Shown one piece after another: positions 8,717 through 18,661 of a stretch of 64,000 nt of DNA. Each line of letters starts with the position of its first letter. Within the stretch, counting starts at the first letter, position 1. The translations under genes and the position numbers were made by a program. The stretch spans positions 73,763,912-73,827,911 of the forward strand of contig CM043963.1 in NCBI GenBank assembly GCA_014529385.2, given 5' to 3'. This DNA is from Adiantum capillus-veneris. Lineage: Eukaryota > Streptophyta > Polypodiopsida > Polypodiales > Pteridaceae. The notes beneath the pieces were generated by a model. That model was not told where the DNA came from and did no database searches. It saw only the letters and a program-made list of their open reading frames with translations.

Positions 8717-11164
8717 ATGCCTTTTGGTCTAACCAATGCTCCCGCAACCTTCCAGAGGCTGATGATGCATGCTTTCAAAGAATACTTAAGGTTGTTTCTA
8801 GAAATATACATGGATGACTTATGTGTACATTCTCTACTGAGAGATGAGCATCTAGAACACCTAAGAAAAGTATTTGAGAAATGTAGGACATATCGCATTT
8901 GTCTCAATCATGAGAAATGTGTGTTTATGGTCCGACAAGGCAGAATTCTGGGACATATTGTCTCACAAAACGGAATATCCACGGATTTAGAGAAGATAAA
9001 AGTTATAGTGGATATGCCTAGACCAACCAATGCGAAACAAGTACAGAGCTTTTTGGGACATTGCGGATATTATAGACGATTCATTTACATGTACGCTATA
9101 ATAGGCCAACCACTTTACAAGCTAATAGTGAACTTTGAATGGACAGAGGAGTGTGAGGAATCATTCAAGAAATTGAAAGAGGCACTCATTACTGCTCCAG
9201 TCTTGAAATCACCAGATTGGGAGAAGATATTCCATGTGCATATAGATGCTTCGGCATATGCAATAGGATGCATTCTGGCTCAGCCAGAAGAAGGAAACAT
9301 GGATTTTCCTATCTGTTACGCCAGTCGACAGCTCAACAATGCAGAGAAGAATTACACCACAACAGAGCGAGAAGGATTAGGAATGATATATGCTGTGAAG
9401 AAATTTCGGCATTATCTTCTAGCCAACAAGTTTGTGTTTTTTACGGATCACCAAGCCTTGCTCTACTTAGTGAATAAACCATGCAATACCGGGAGAATAG
9501 TGAGATGGTTCATTATCTTACTGGGATTCGACTTCACGGTAGTAGTAAAGAAAGGAAAAACACATCTTAGAGCTGATCATCTTTCGCGATTGACGAATGG
9601 GGAAGACCCTATAGGAGTAGATGATGACATGCCAGACGCGTACTTGTTCAACATAGAAATGATACCGAAGTGGTCTCAAAATGTCGTTAGCCTATTAACC
9701 TATGGAGGAGAGTTTGATAGAAGAGAATACAACCAGAAACATATTGCTATTCAGCAATCCAAGAATCTTCAATTGGTTGCAGGAAGGTTGTATCAATTGG
9801 GAAATGATCTTGTTTTACGACTATGCATCAATCCTGAGGAATATAATATATATCTGTGCGAAGCACATATTCAGGAATGTGCATTTCATTGTTCAAGAAG
9901 GAACACATATAGGAATTTGTTACAATTGGGAGTCTATTGGCCAGGAATGAAAGAAAGCGTACATGAATATGTCACTGTATGTATTGTATGTTCATCAAAA
10001 CCGCCAGCAGAGTATTCGACATTATATCAGATAATGATCGCTCCAGGATGGAGTCAGTATATTGTTGAATATCTCACAAATAGAACTTTCCCAGAAGGAA
10101 CGTCAAAAGCTCGTCAGAAATCTGTAGAGACAGAAGCTAGAGATTACGATTTAATAGGAGATCAACTCTATAAGAGAGGTAAAGACAACCAGCTTAGGAT
10201 TTGCGCATCAGAGTCTGAGTATGTGATAATCCTGGAGCAAGCTCATGGAGGAGTAGGTGGAGGCCATTTCTCAGGTGATAAGACAACAAAACTTGTCTTA
10301 GCCGCAGGAATATGGTGGCCAACATTACATATGGACGCTGAGGAATACGTTAAACGGTGTGATGACTGTCAGCGGACCAAAGTACCACTTAAAAGAGATG
10401 ATATGCCGCTTAGACCAATGATGGGGGCAAGAGCTTTTGCAAAATGGGGGATTGATTATGTCAGACCCATTTCACCTCCTGCATATAAGACTCATGCACA
10501 ATACATCGTTGTGGCTACAGACTATCTAACAAAGTGGGTCGAAGCAAAGGCAACTCAAAAAGCAGATGCCAGGACCACGACACAATTTCTATATGAATAC
10601 GTCTTTGTACGACATGGATTGCCAATAGAAATTGTGAGTGATCGAGGCACACATTTTATAAATGAAGTGATACAGATCCTTCTAGATGAATTCATGGTAA
10701 TCCATAGGAAATCAGCCCCGTATCATCCACAAGCAAACGGACAAGCTGAAGCAACAAACAAAACCATATGCATGGTCCTCACGAAGATTGTATCTGAGTC
10801 GAGAACTGACTGGGACCAGAAGTTGCATTCAACATTATGGGCATATAGGGTAGCATATAAAACATCAATAGGAACGACCCCATATAACATGGTTTTTGGG
10901 CTAAATGCTATCTTACTAATAGAATTCTTGATTTCAACCTTAAGGGTGGCTAAGGATCTAGAGTGGACAGGGCACGAGCTTTCTGATAGAATAGATGACC
11001 TGGAAAAGCTAGACGAGCTTCGCCTAAAAGCAGTAGCTTCTATCTACGCTCAAAAAAGGCGACAAAAGGAATTTTTTGATAAGCATGTGAGGACTAAAGA
11101 GTTTAAGGTTGGGGACTATGTCCTAGTTTACACTCTGAAAAGCGAGGGATGGGACCTCTGGTGA
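8717..11164 (+). CDS. pol: Reverse transcriptase C-half, RNase H and integrase of element B
   Basis: The ORF has 815 residues and the internal ATG is only where the open stretch begins. RT palm: MPFGLTNAPATFQ, then the active site YMDD at 8807-8818. RT thumb: GHIVSQNGI, FLGHCGYYRRFI. RNase H: HVHIDASAYAIG, ASRQLNNAEKNYTTTERE, FTDHQALLYL. Two integrase zinc-binding HHCC modules follow in tandem (His 9864 and 9887 with Cys 9980 and 9989; His 10244 and 10265 with Cys 10358 and 10367). The integrase core comes next: WGIDYVRP, IVSDRGTHF and NGQAE supply D, D and E. The integrase C-terminus is cut by a small deletion near 11145 and continues in frame 1. Confidence 0.93.
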   Translation: MPFGLTNAPATFQRLMMHAFKEYLRLFLEIYMDDLCVHSLLRDEHLEHLRKVFEKCRTYRICLNHEKCVFMVRQGRILGHIVSQNGISTDLEKIKVIVDMPRPTNAKQVQSFLGHCGYYRRFIYMYAIIGQPLYKLIVNFEWTEECEESFKKLKEALITAPVLKSPDWEKIFHVHIDASAYAIGCILAQPEEGNMDFPICYASRQLNNAEKNYTTTEREGLGMIYAVKKFRHYLLANKFVFFTDHQALLYLVNKPCNTGRIVRWFIILLGFDFTVVVKKGKTHLRADHLSRLTNGEDPIGVDDDMPDAYLFNIEMIPKWSQNVVSLLTYGGEFDRREYNQKHIAIQQSKNLQLVAGRLYQLGNDLVLRLCINPEEYNIYLCEAHIQECAFHCSRRNTYRNLLQLGVYWPGMKESVHEYVTVCIVCSSKPPAEYSTLYQIMIAPGWSQYIVEYLTNRTFPEGTSKARQKSVETEARDYDLIGDQLYKRGKDNQLRICASESEYVIILEQAHGGVGGGHFSGDKTTKLVLAAGIWWPTLHMDAEEYVKRCDDCQRTKVPLKRDDMPLRPMMGARAFAKWGIDYVRPISPPAYKTHAQYIVVATDYLTKWVEAKATQKADARTTTQFLYEYVFVRHGLPIEIVSDRGTHFINEVIQILLDEFMVIHRKSAPYHPQANGQAEATNKTICMVLTKIVSESRTDWDQKLHSTLWAYRVAYKTSIGTTPYNMVFGLNAILLIEFLISTLRVAKDLEWTGHELSDRIDDLEKLDELRLKAVASIYAQKRRQKEFFDKHVRTKEFKVGDYVLVYTLKSEGWDLW

Positions 11165-12516
11165 TTAAAGATCTATCACCAAGTGGAGCAGTCAAGCTTG
11201 CTACATTAGACGGAGAAGAAATGCCCAATTGGATTAGTGGATGCAGAGTGAAAAAGTATCTTTTGCCGCTAACCCAAGACATGCTTCTCAAAATACATCA
11301 AGAAAAGCTGCGTGTCCAGAAAAAGAAAATGATTGTGGAGGAAGCGCAAGCCGAGGCGAAGGAAAGAATGGAGAAAAGAAGACTACTACGTCAGAAACAG
11401 CGCAATGAAGGAGCAATACGAATAAACGCAGTCAGTATAACAGAAATGGATAATGACAAAGAAGAATCCATCATTGAATGCAAAGTAGGAACCAACCAAA
11501 TCAAAGCCAGAGCACTATTGGATTCAGGAGCTCAAACTAACCTACTTTCACTCAGTTTGTACAGACAATTGACAAATGACACTAAACTACAAACTGCCAA
11601 GCAAGAGTTAAAGAGTTACTCTGAGAATTCAATCAAAACTGTCGGATGCACAGTTTTACATATACAGATTAACGAGTATGTGTATCCCCATATGTTTTAC
11701 GTGGTTGAAGACCAAGCTACACAACATCCATTATTGCTAGGACAACCATGGCAGAAGCAATACAATGCAATGATTGACTGGAGTTCTAAATCAGTGCTTA
11801 TCAAATACGAAGGTGAAAGTCAATCAGTTAAGTTCACCAAAGGATCAGAGACAACTCCAAAGGAAGAATCCAAGAACAAAGGTAAACAACAACCAGAGAA
11901 AAAGAAGAAGCAATGGCAACCAAAAGTTTCTATACAACCGGATTACTCTTCGACGAGGAATTCTCAACAGTGGATAAGGAAGACAAGCAATAATATAACA
12001 GCTCAACCTTGGGAAAAAACGGAGTCAAAGTTGGTATGGAGATCAAAAAAGGTTGTGCCAGAGAACACAAATGTGGAAAACAGAGTCTTCAATACCAGAC
12101 AACAGAGTGATTCCAGACAATCAAGGACAGTGAAACAGATCTGGATTCCAAAGAAGTTCATGACGGCACAAAGCTATAGCAAGCAAATTTGGATCCCAAA
12201 TATTTGTAAACAGGAACTCCCTTCAGTACAATCAACGAAAACTCCTAGGTATTTCAAATCGAGGAAATCAACACAAAGAACAAAGCAGGTTTGGGTCGCA
12301 AAGAGTTTGTGGCAAGCACAAATGAAGCGGAAGCAGATTTGGATTGTAAAAAAGAACAACAAAGTAAAGAAGAATCCATCTACTGATTCTACTACCGAAG
12401 TGCCAGAACCAACCCAAAACCCGACCACCAATCCTTCAATCAAACAAAGAGCAGCTTTATTGGAAAGACTGTTGTATCATCGCTCTGCATTGGGAACTTA
12501 TGACCAAAACAACTAA
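11149..12516 (+). CDS. Integrase C-terminus, second protease-like domain and tryptophan-repeat tail of element B
   Basis: The ORF has 455 residues. The first about 45 (GPLVIKDLSPSGAVKLATLD) are the SH3-like end of integrase, shifted out of frame by a deletion near 11145. A Lys/Glu/Arg-rich helix follows. A second retropepsin-like domain covers about residues 95-225, with active-site DSGA at 11521-11532 and LLGQPW at 11734-11751. The tail holds six copies of a short motif like KQIWIPK: QQWIRK, KLVWRSK, KQIWIPK, KQIWIPN, KQVWVAK, KQIWIVK. Element A keeps the same order. A protease fold after integrase is not the standard gypsy plan. Both catalytic-type signatures look intact here. Confidence 0.85.
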   Translation: MGPLVIKDLSPSGAVKLATLDGEEMPNWISGCRVKKYLLPLTQDMLLKIHQEKLRVQKKKMIVEEAQAEAKERMEKRRLLRQKQRNEGAIRINAVSITEMDNDKEESIIECKVGTNQIKARALLDSGAQTNLLSLSLYRQLTNDTKLQTAKQELKSYSENSIKTVGCTVLHIQINEYVYPHMFYVVEDQATQHPLLLGQPWQKQYNAMIDWSSKSVLIKYEGESQSVKFTKGSETTPKEESKNKGKQQPEKKKKQWQPKVSIQPDYSSTRNSQQWIRKTSNNITAQPWEKTESKLVWRSKKVVPENTNVENRVFNTRQQSDSRQSRTVKQIWIPKKFMTAQSYSKQIWIPNICKQELPSVQSTKTPRYFKSRKSTQRTKQVWVAKSLWQAQMKRKQIWIVKKNNKVKKNPSTDSTTEVPEPTQNPTTNPSIKQRAALLERLLYHRSALGTYDQNN

Positions 12517-12565
12517 AATGCTTCGCCAACAGACACTTCATAGTCGTCCGGGAGGACTTAGACTA

Positions 12566-12578
12566 GGAGGGGGGGAGG
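12566..12578 (+). other. Internal polypurine tract of element B
   Basis: AGGAGGGGGGGAGG follows GTCCGGGAGGACTTAGACT, about 50 bp after the end of the pol ORF. Element A has AGGAGGGGTGGAAGGG at the equivalent place (21371). It could prime a second plus strand, or mark an ancestral 3' end to which the ORF2 module was later added. Confidence 0.5.
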
Positions 12579-12583
12579 TATAC

Positions 12584-13370
12584 AGGTATACAGGAGCTAC
12601 AAAGCAGCTACAAGTGACAAAAACAAAGAAAAACAAAAATTATATTACAAGGGCAGTGTCTTACATGATTTTGCAATTTTTATGTTTGATTGCGGATATT
12701 GATAATATTTATGCCCTTATATACCTTGTTTTGCAACAAGAAGAGATCAAATGATGAATTTGGGTCTCTAGACGTGTAAATATCACTAAATAAGAGTGTG
12801 TTTGGAGCTAAAAAGTGGTAATCCAAGTCCAGAAATCACAAATAAGTGTATATTCATATACACAGGGTTACCAGCTATTTATCGTGTACGTTTGGAATTT
12901 TTTGGCTTCAATTTGCTATTTTCCTTTATTTTTTATAATTTTCTTAATAAAAGTAAAATAAAAATAAAAAAGCAGGTGAAATGAGATCGGAAAAAAGAAA
13001 AGAATAGATGGTGATGATCCTAATGACAAGGGCAACCCATGGTAAAAATTGAGTACAATTCGGGAAAAGTTGCGGAAAGCCTGAAATGACAGAATTTTGG
13101 CAAAGTGGACAGATTTCTCAGAAACAGGTCAAACGGAGTCCAAATTGAGGAATTTCAAATCCTAAAGTGCATTTCACGAGGAGATAGGAGCACATGTCAA
13201 ATTTGGTAACAAGTGATCCGAGAAGTCCGAAGTTAAGTATTTTTCACATCACTTTCAAGCTCATTTCCACTATTACCTTCTTGGAGAGAGCAAAGAGCAC
13301 ACAGGAGCATCCAACCTTCTACAGCCTTCTACGACTGCTACGAGAGCTCAGAGGACACCAGACATGAGAG
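12584..13370 (+). other. AT-rich non-coding region and predicted 5' exon of ORF2 in B
   Basis: There is no convincing ORF. Short blocks are shared with A's 21400-22131: ATGCCCTTAT (12711), a stretch ending CTTGGAGAGAG (about 13280), and AGACATGAG at 13362. The last gives ATG at 13364 and then AGA-G before a GT. Conservation against A, where coding constraint is absent, suggests a transcribed leader with its own promoter. No clear TATA box was singled out among many AT-rich candidates. Confidence 0.45.
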
Positions 13371-13795
13371 GTAGACTCGTTGCCATAAGTTTTTGATGCT
13401 TATCATTAACTTTTGTCGCGAAAACTGACCAAAACCAAGAAACAAGAGCAGATGGGGAATGCGGTAGAATGCTAGGTAGTGGCACAACCGCCTAACCAAA
13501 CCTTGCAAGAATTTATAGGTGGGTTACCCTAGTATAGAAGATGGGTTTCTAACACTCAAAGCTCGAGAAAGAACGACTGGAAAAACCCTAGGTCAACAGA
13601 GCCTGCAAGAGGTAGACAGGAAAAAACTGCCGAAACGACACGAAACTTCACAGGAAGTTCAACAACATCGAGGACAATGCAACCATAGAGTATCTCCAGG
13701 TTTGGACCACCAAAAGTAGGTCGGAACAACCGATTCGGCTGCGGACACACAAAGCGTCATTTTGGCATAACGGCTGAAATTGACGACCGAATGAA

Positions 13796-14085
13796 ATGAA
13801 ACTTCACAAGCAGCTTCAAATATACATGGATGACTTATGTTTGCAAGCAAAACCCAAAAGAAAGCTGATTCACTTACCGATGGTGAAAAAGACGCTTTCG
13901 GGCAACCAAATGCAGAAAGATGGAGAACGGGGAGCCAAAGTCAAGTTCAACCAGATAGATGGCTTCACAACATATCCAATGAGCTGGAAATGCAACTCTC
14001 GAGAAGAAAAGTTGAAGAAATCCAACTCCAAGGCAAAAAGACGACTTCGGAGACTGAAATGCCTATAAGGGGGCTTTTTAGCTAA
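13796..14085 (+). other. Small open stretches of uncertain status within the predicted ORF2 intron of B
   Basis: Two overlapping frames are open here: 13796-14068 (90 residues) and 13837-14085 (82 residues, basic/polar). The second has FGQ...HNI spacing resembling an open stretch in A at 22330-22659, at a comparable place after the splice donor. It might be a small internal exon or chance. Bases 13818-13840 are identical to the RT active-site coding bases 8802-8824. Confidence 0.25.
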
Positions 14086-14177
14086 ACTGATGACTTTTTA
14101 AGTTGGAAACTAGTTAGCAGGGCTTAGGGCACTAGCACAAAGCATTCTTTGCACAAAAAGACTAACATTTCAAGAAA

Positions 14178-15188
14178 AGACATCATACGCGTATGATGTC
14201 TCACAGCATGAATTTCACATCCATTTCAACATTTGAGTGCATAGCCTCATTCCACATGTTAATCACATCCTATGAACCAAGTATCATGAGAATTGGAGTT
14301 AGAAAACCCAAGGAAAACCAAAAAGACGCAAAGTAGGCCATGAAATTGATTTTTGGTCCTAATTTTGTCAAAGTAACTCCAAACTCATTGAAACTTTGTA
14401 GGATTGTTGATTAACACATCCACAAGCTATCTGGAACCAAAAAGCACCATTTTGACACAAAAGACATCATACGCGTATGATGTCTATTTGCACTTACAGA
14501 GCCAAAACTGCTCATTTGTCATCATATATCCATTATATATATCTAATACATGCTACATATGAAATTTGGAACCATTTGGTCAAGAGGATCACCCCATTAG
14601 CCCAATTGAAGGAAAATCCTTCACCTAAAGCCTATTTTTGGCCCAAATCCAACATACTCAAGTCCAAACCAAGATTTGAGTAGATATAGTCCTTCAGTAG
14701 TACATGGGGAGTCCACAGAACCAATCCCATGCAAAATTGATGAAAAAGACATCATACGCGTATGATGTCTCCAGAGCCATTTTTAGCCCAAAATCTATCC
14801 AAACTTCATAAATCCACTGAATAAGCCTATCTAAAGCCAAATCCAAGCTTATAGAGAAATTTGGTCCAAAAATACACTAAAAGACATCATACGCGTATGA
14901 TGTCTCACTATGTGATTTTGGCACCTCAGGGCTTCAACCACCAAACAGAAGTGATCGACATGCCATTTGAAAGTGAACCACCAAGTTTTATCCAATTTGG
15001 ATCATAAAATCCAATTCCCTTTCAAAATTTTGCCAAGAGCCGGAACTGGACTAAATTGGCCAAAACTTGACCAAATGGGATCCAAACTCAAATCCAAGCA
15101 TATGATACTCATATATACACTATCAGCTACAAGCACAACCAATATGAAGTCATTTTGACACAAAAGACATCATACGCGTATGATGTCT
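14178..15188. repeat. Palindrome array II of B (pre-ORF2 intron): five perfect copies
   Basis: The same 24-bp palindrome as in the leader (arm AGACATCATACG plus its reverse complement) occurs at 14178-14201, 14462-14485, 14747-14770, 14882-14905 and 15165-15188. All five are perfect. Start-to-start steps are 284, 285, 135 and 283 bp, echoing 288, 125 and 281 in the leader. The context AATTGATGAAAA precedes both 2596 and 14747. The last copy ends 167 bp before the ORF2 ATG. Confidence 0.95.
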
Positions 15189-15354
15189 CCAGCATGATTT
15201 TGAGCCCATTTTGCATATTTTTTCACCTACCTTGCATCCTTAGGCCCTGAATAGCTCATGTTTCAATTTTCAAGTCATTTGGATAGTTAAAAGCTTCATT
15301 TCGGGTTTCAGTACTAAAAAGGCGCTAACTTCTGAAATTGGAGTTACAGGATCC

Positions 15355-18300
15355 ATGGATTCCGCCAAGTCATCGGCAACGAAGAGAAAAAGACCAACAA
15401 TCAAAGATGCTCTTGCAGAAGCGGAACCCTTTGACATTCCAGAAGAAACCCTCAAGCCAAAAAAAACTTGGGTGGAGGAAGCAGTATTGGAGAAAGAGGG
15501 AATAAAGATCTACCAGGGGACTTTCAGAGATCCTCAAGGGCAAGCGGTGGATGTACCGATGATCCCACAGGAATTGGTAAATTATAGCAGGTCAGAAGAC
15601 ATCAGCAGGTACCTGGAAAGGGCAGACTTGCACAGTTTCTTCACCTCGAGACCATCAGGTGTGGATACAAGAAGAGTGTACGAGTTGGCAACATCCATTC
15701 AGAAGGATGGGAAAGCCACATTGACAGCCATGGATGGAGAGAAAATAGAAGTACAGATCACTCCACAGCTCGTTGCAGACGCATTGAAGCTGCACAACAA
15801 AGGGAGCTCTATCAGGGAAAGAAGGGAGGCCATAGAGGTCTATGGGCCCAAGAAACAGAATGCAACCTATGGAGATATGGTAGACCCAAGAGCAGCAACC
15901 CTTTGCCGACTGTACAACCAGTTTCTCCATGTTTGCAGTAAAAGACCGCAAAAGTATACGACACCACCCCATGCCATTGCGACCACCATCACATGGGCAT
16001 TAAAGAGCAATATGCCAAAAGAGGTGAATTACGCTCAACACATCCACGAGCAAGTAATTGCCATGCACAACGAGAAGCCAAAATACATAGGAGGAGCGGA
16101 AATTCTGACAAGAATAGCTTATGAAGCTATTGGAGCTAGAGATCAGTGGCCAAAGGTTCCCTCCCAGAATGAGTGGCTTAGAGAAGCCGACGAGGAGGAA
16201 GAACAGCCCGAAGTATCCAAGAGGGCGTCCACAAGAGCACGCCGGAAACTAGAAATAGTTTCAGAACCTGAAGAGGAGGTGGACGAGCCGCTTATGAAGA
16301 AAGTAAAGAAGAAGGTTGCTCCCAAGCAAACCAAAAGTCAGAAAGTGGCAAGAATGGAAAGACTAGTGGAGTAGTTTAGAGCGGAAAGAGCTCTAAAGGG
16401 TGACTTTGAAGAAAAGTGGGTGCCAGACCCCACTAAAGTTGGAACTAGCTCAGCCAGGCCACATATTGATCAATACGATCAATATATTAAAGCTTATGAG
16501 GAGTCGGAGGCTATTCTGGAGCAGCAACCTGTCGAGCCATACACTGAAGAGGAGGTACAACAATTAAAAGCTGAGCTGAAAAAAGACGACAAGGGGAAAA
16601 GGAAAGTAGATGAGTCTACTAAGCCTAAAGAGATAGACGGGCAAGCCGACAAAGGGAAAGCCAAGGAAGCTAAGGACAAACATCCCTCTTTTACTGATGT
16701 ACCAAGCCCGAAGAAGACGGAAGAAATTATGGAAGAGATCACAGTAGAGGTGGACACAGATGTTATGGAAAAGCCAGAAGCCGAGACCAAAGAAAAGAAG
16801 ATAGATCAAGTTCAGCAAAAGAGAAATGATTATGAGGATCTGGTAGCTATAGGATACACTGAAGAAGAGGCCCTTGAGGCAGTTTATGGGATCACCCTAC
16901 AAAAACAAGATGAAGGGAGAGGGACGGAGGAAAAAACAAAGAGTACAAAAGAAAGTGAAGAGAAACTGGACGAACCGAAAGCACTAGAAGAGCCAAAGCC
17001 AGTGGAGGTGGTGGTAGAAAGAGCTTTAGAGTTGACAGATGATGATGAAAAAGACATGCAAATGGTGCATGAACTGCTCAGCAAGATAAAAGAAAGGTCC
17101 AAGGCAAAGGAAGTAGAGATTGAGACAGCCAAACAAAGGGAAGCGGAGTTATAGAGAAAATTAGAGAATGCTATGACTGAATCTGAAAGTCATAAAGCAT
17201 CACTCTATGACGCAGAAAACGAGAGAGACGGCTTGATACTCCAGCTAGCCGAGGCTTCAAGAGAAGTGACAAGTGCACAGGAAGCAAGGGAGCGGCTAGA
17301 GGATGAGTTGGAGGAGGCCAAGGATGAGCTCATTGAGCTCAGGGAGAGAGTCGAGCTCCAAGAAAGAACAATCACTAGACTCAGGACTACCCCTAGAGCT
17401 AGCAGAGCAGGAACCGAACAAGAGGGAGTTATCATACCAGCTTTGGAAGACCAGGTCCCAAGCTTACAAAGAGAGCTAAGATTAGAGCAAGTGCAAAGGT
17501 TGCACATTGCGGAGGGATCATTGGCCGCAGAGGAGAGGCTCACATTAGAAAATCAAACACTACGGACAGAGAATGAGGCCCTCCGCAAACAGCTCCAAGA
17601 TCTACAAGAGCAACAAAGAAGAGAGACAGAGACACCACACGAAGAATCAGGTGGAGCAGCCATAGAGCTACCAGAAACTGGAGACGCAACCACAATTGAA
17701 GATCCAGCCCCAGCTCAAGAGGTGGCCTTGACTTCAAGAATCACTGAAGAAGAAGAACAAAGGCTCCATGACCAAATAGAAAAGTCAGCAGACGAGAGTG
17801 CCAAGGCGGAAATGGAATGGGAGAGGAGACTCCTTATCTCCATTAGACTTCAGGGACTAGACACAAAAGTGCTCCATGAATAGTGGATGCAACCCAGCCT
17901 GCCTTTCCCTTTGATGAAATTTGAAGTGCTAAAGACGAAAAAGAGAATAGAGGAGGAGCAGTATGTCACTCTTTACGAAGGCGACATCACAAAGGAGGAA
18001 CAATCAAAGAAGATAGTAGATTCACAACCTAGATGGAGGAAAGGTTGGCTGAACAAATACCCAACCTACCTCATCTACTTGGTGGAGGCACCAAAGGAGA
18101 TTCGGGAGGATGCAACCTTCTGCCCGGTGCCAAGAGTCCGAAACTGGAAAGAGCATGGCAGGATTGCTGAAAAGAAGCCAAATTGGCTTAATTATCCCAG
18201 GATGCCAGGACCAAAGGCAGGAGAGAGAATAGGTAAAGCCTACATGGTGAAAACCCTAACGGGCACCATCAAGCTCTTTACTGGCTCTCCTGACCTTTCA

Positions 18301-18630
18301 TGTTAGATGCTCAAGAAAATCTGTAGGACTCTCTTAGCTTGCATTGAAGTGTTCGCGCCAGATAAAGCCACAACCTCGAGTCTACTATCGACGGCCGACA
18401 CAGTGACTGATATGATGTACGATCTTTCATTGCAGCCTTCTCCAAAAGTGTTACACCTCCTATACGAAAGGATTATGTTTTTGCCTAGCTTCCACATGCA
18501 AACATTCGAAGAAGCTTTCTACACCGGCTTTTTCACCCACGAAAGCAAAATATTCCGCCCAACCTTGACCATTGGCAACCTACGATACGAATCACATTTG
18601 CAGATGCTCAAGACGACAAGATTTTATTGA
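15355..18630 (+). pseudogene. ORF2 of element B: long protein of unknown function with four in-frame TAG stops
   Basis: A single frame of 1,091 codons is interrupted by TAG at 16372, 17152, 17881 and 18304 and ends at TGA 18628. Residues 1-300 form a folded-looking domain (VYELATSIQ, VQITPQLVADALKL, YTTPPHAIATTI, GGAEILTRIAYEAIG). It recalls the plant-mobile/Athila ORF1-type domain only loosely. Then come an acidic Lys/Glu-rich region and a long coiled coil (about 17173-17620). The conserved C-terminal domain has FCPVPRVR, NWLNYPR, YMVKTLTGT and SPDLSC. No signal peptide or membrane helix was seen, so an envelope role is not supported despite the env-like position. A carries the same N- and C-terminal blocks, which implies past selection. 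Confidence 0.7.
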
Positions 18631-18661
18631 CCAAGCATAAAAGTCATGTCAGGGACGACAT

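Larger units (their letters stand above)
13364..15357 (+). other. Predicted start codon, phase-1 intron (13371-15349) and splice acceptor for ORF2 of B
   Basis: The exon ATG-AGA-G ends at 13370 and is followed by GTAGAC. The acceptor is TTACAG at 15344-15349, with a branch-point-like GCTAACTT at 15324. Joining gives ATG AGA GGA TCC ATG GAT, in frame with ORF2 at 15355. Element A shows the same design: ATG-AGG-G with donor GTAAGT at 22132, GCTAACTT, acceptor GAACAG, and ATG AGG GGA GCC ATG. Two diverged elements keep the ATG, phase, branch point and acceptor. The B donor itself is weaker (GTAGAC). The intron contains palindrome array II. Confidence 0.6.

Noticed and set aside
14178-15188. CRISPR-like array (regular palindromic repeats)
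   Set aside because: The steps are about 285 bp rather than about 60, spacers are long and partly related, the repeats lie inside a plant retrotransposon, and no cas genes are present.
15355-18630. ORF2 of B as a retroviral envelope gene
   Set aside because: The position fits, but there is no signal peptide, membrane helix or Cys-rich ectodomain; most of the middle is coiled coil.
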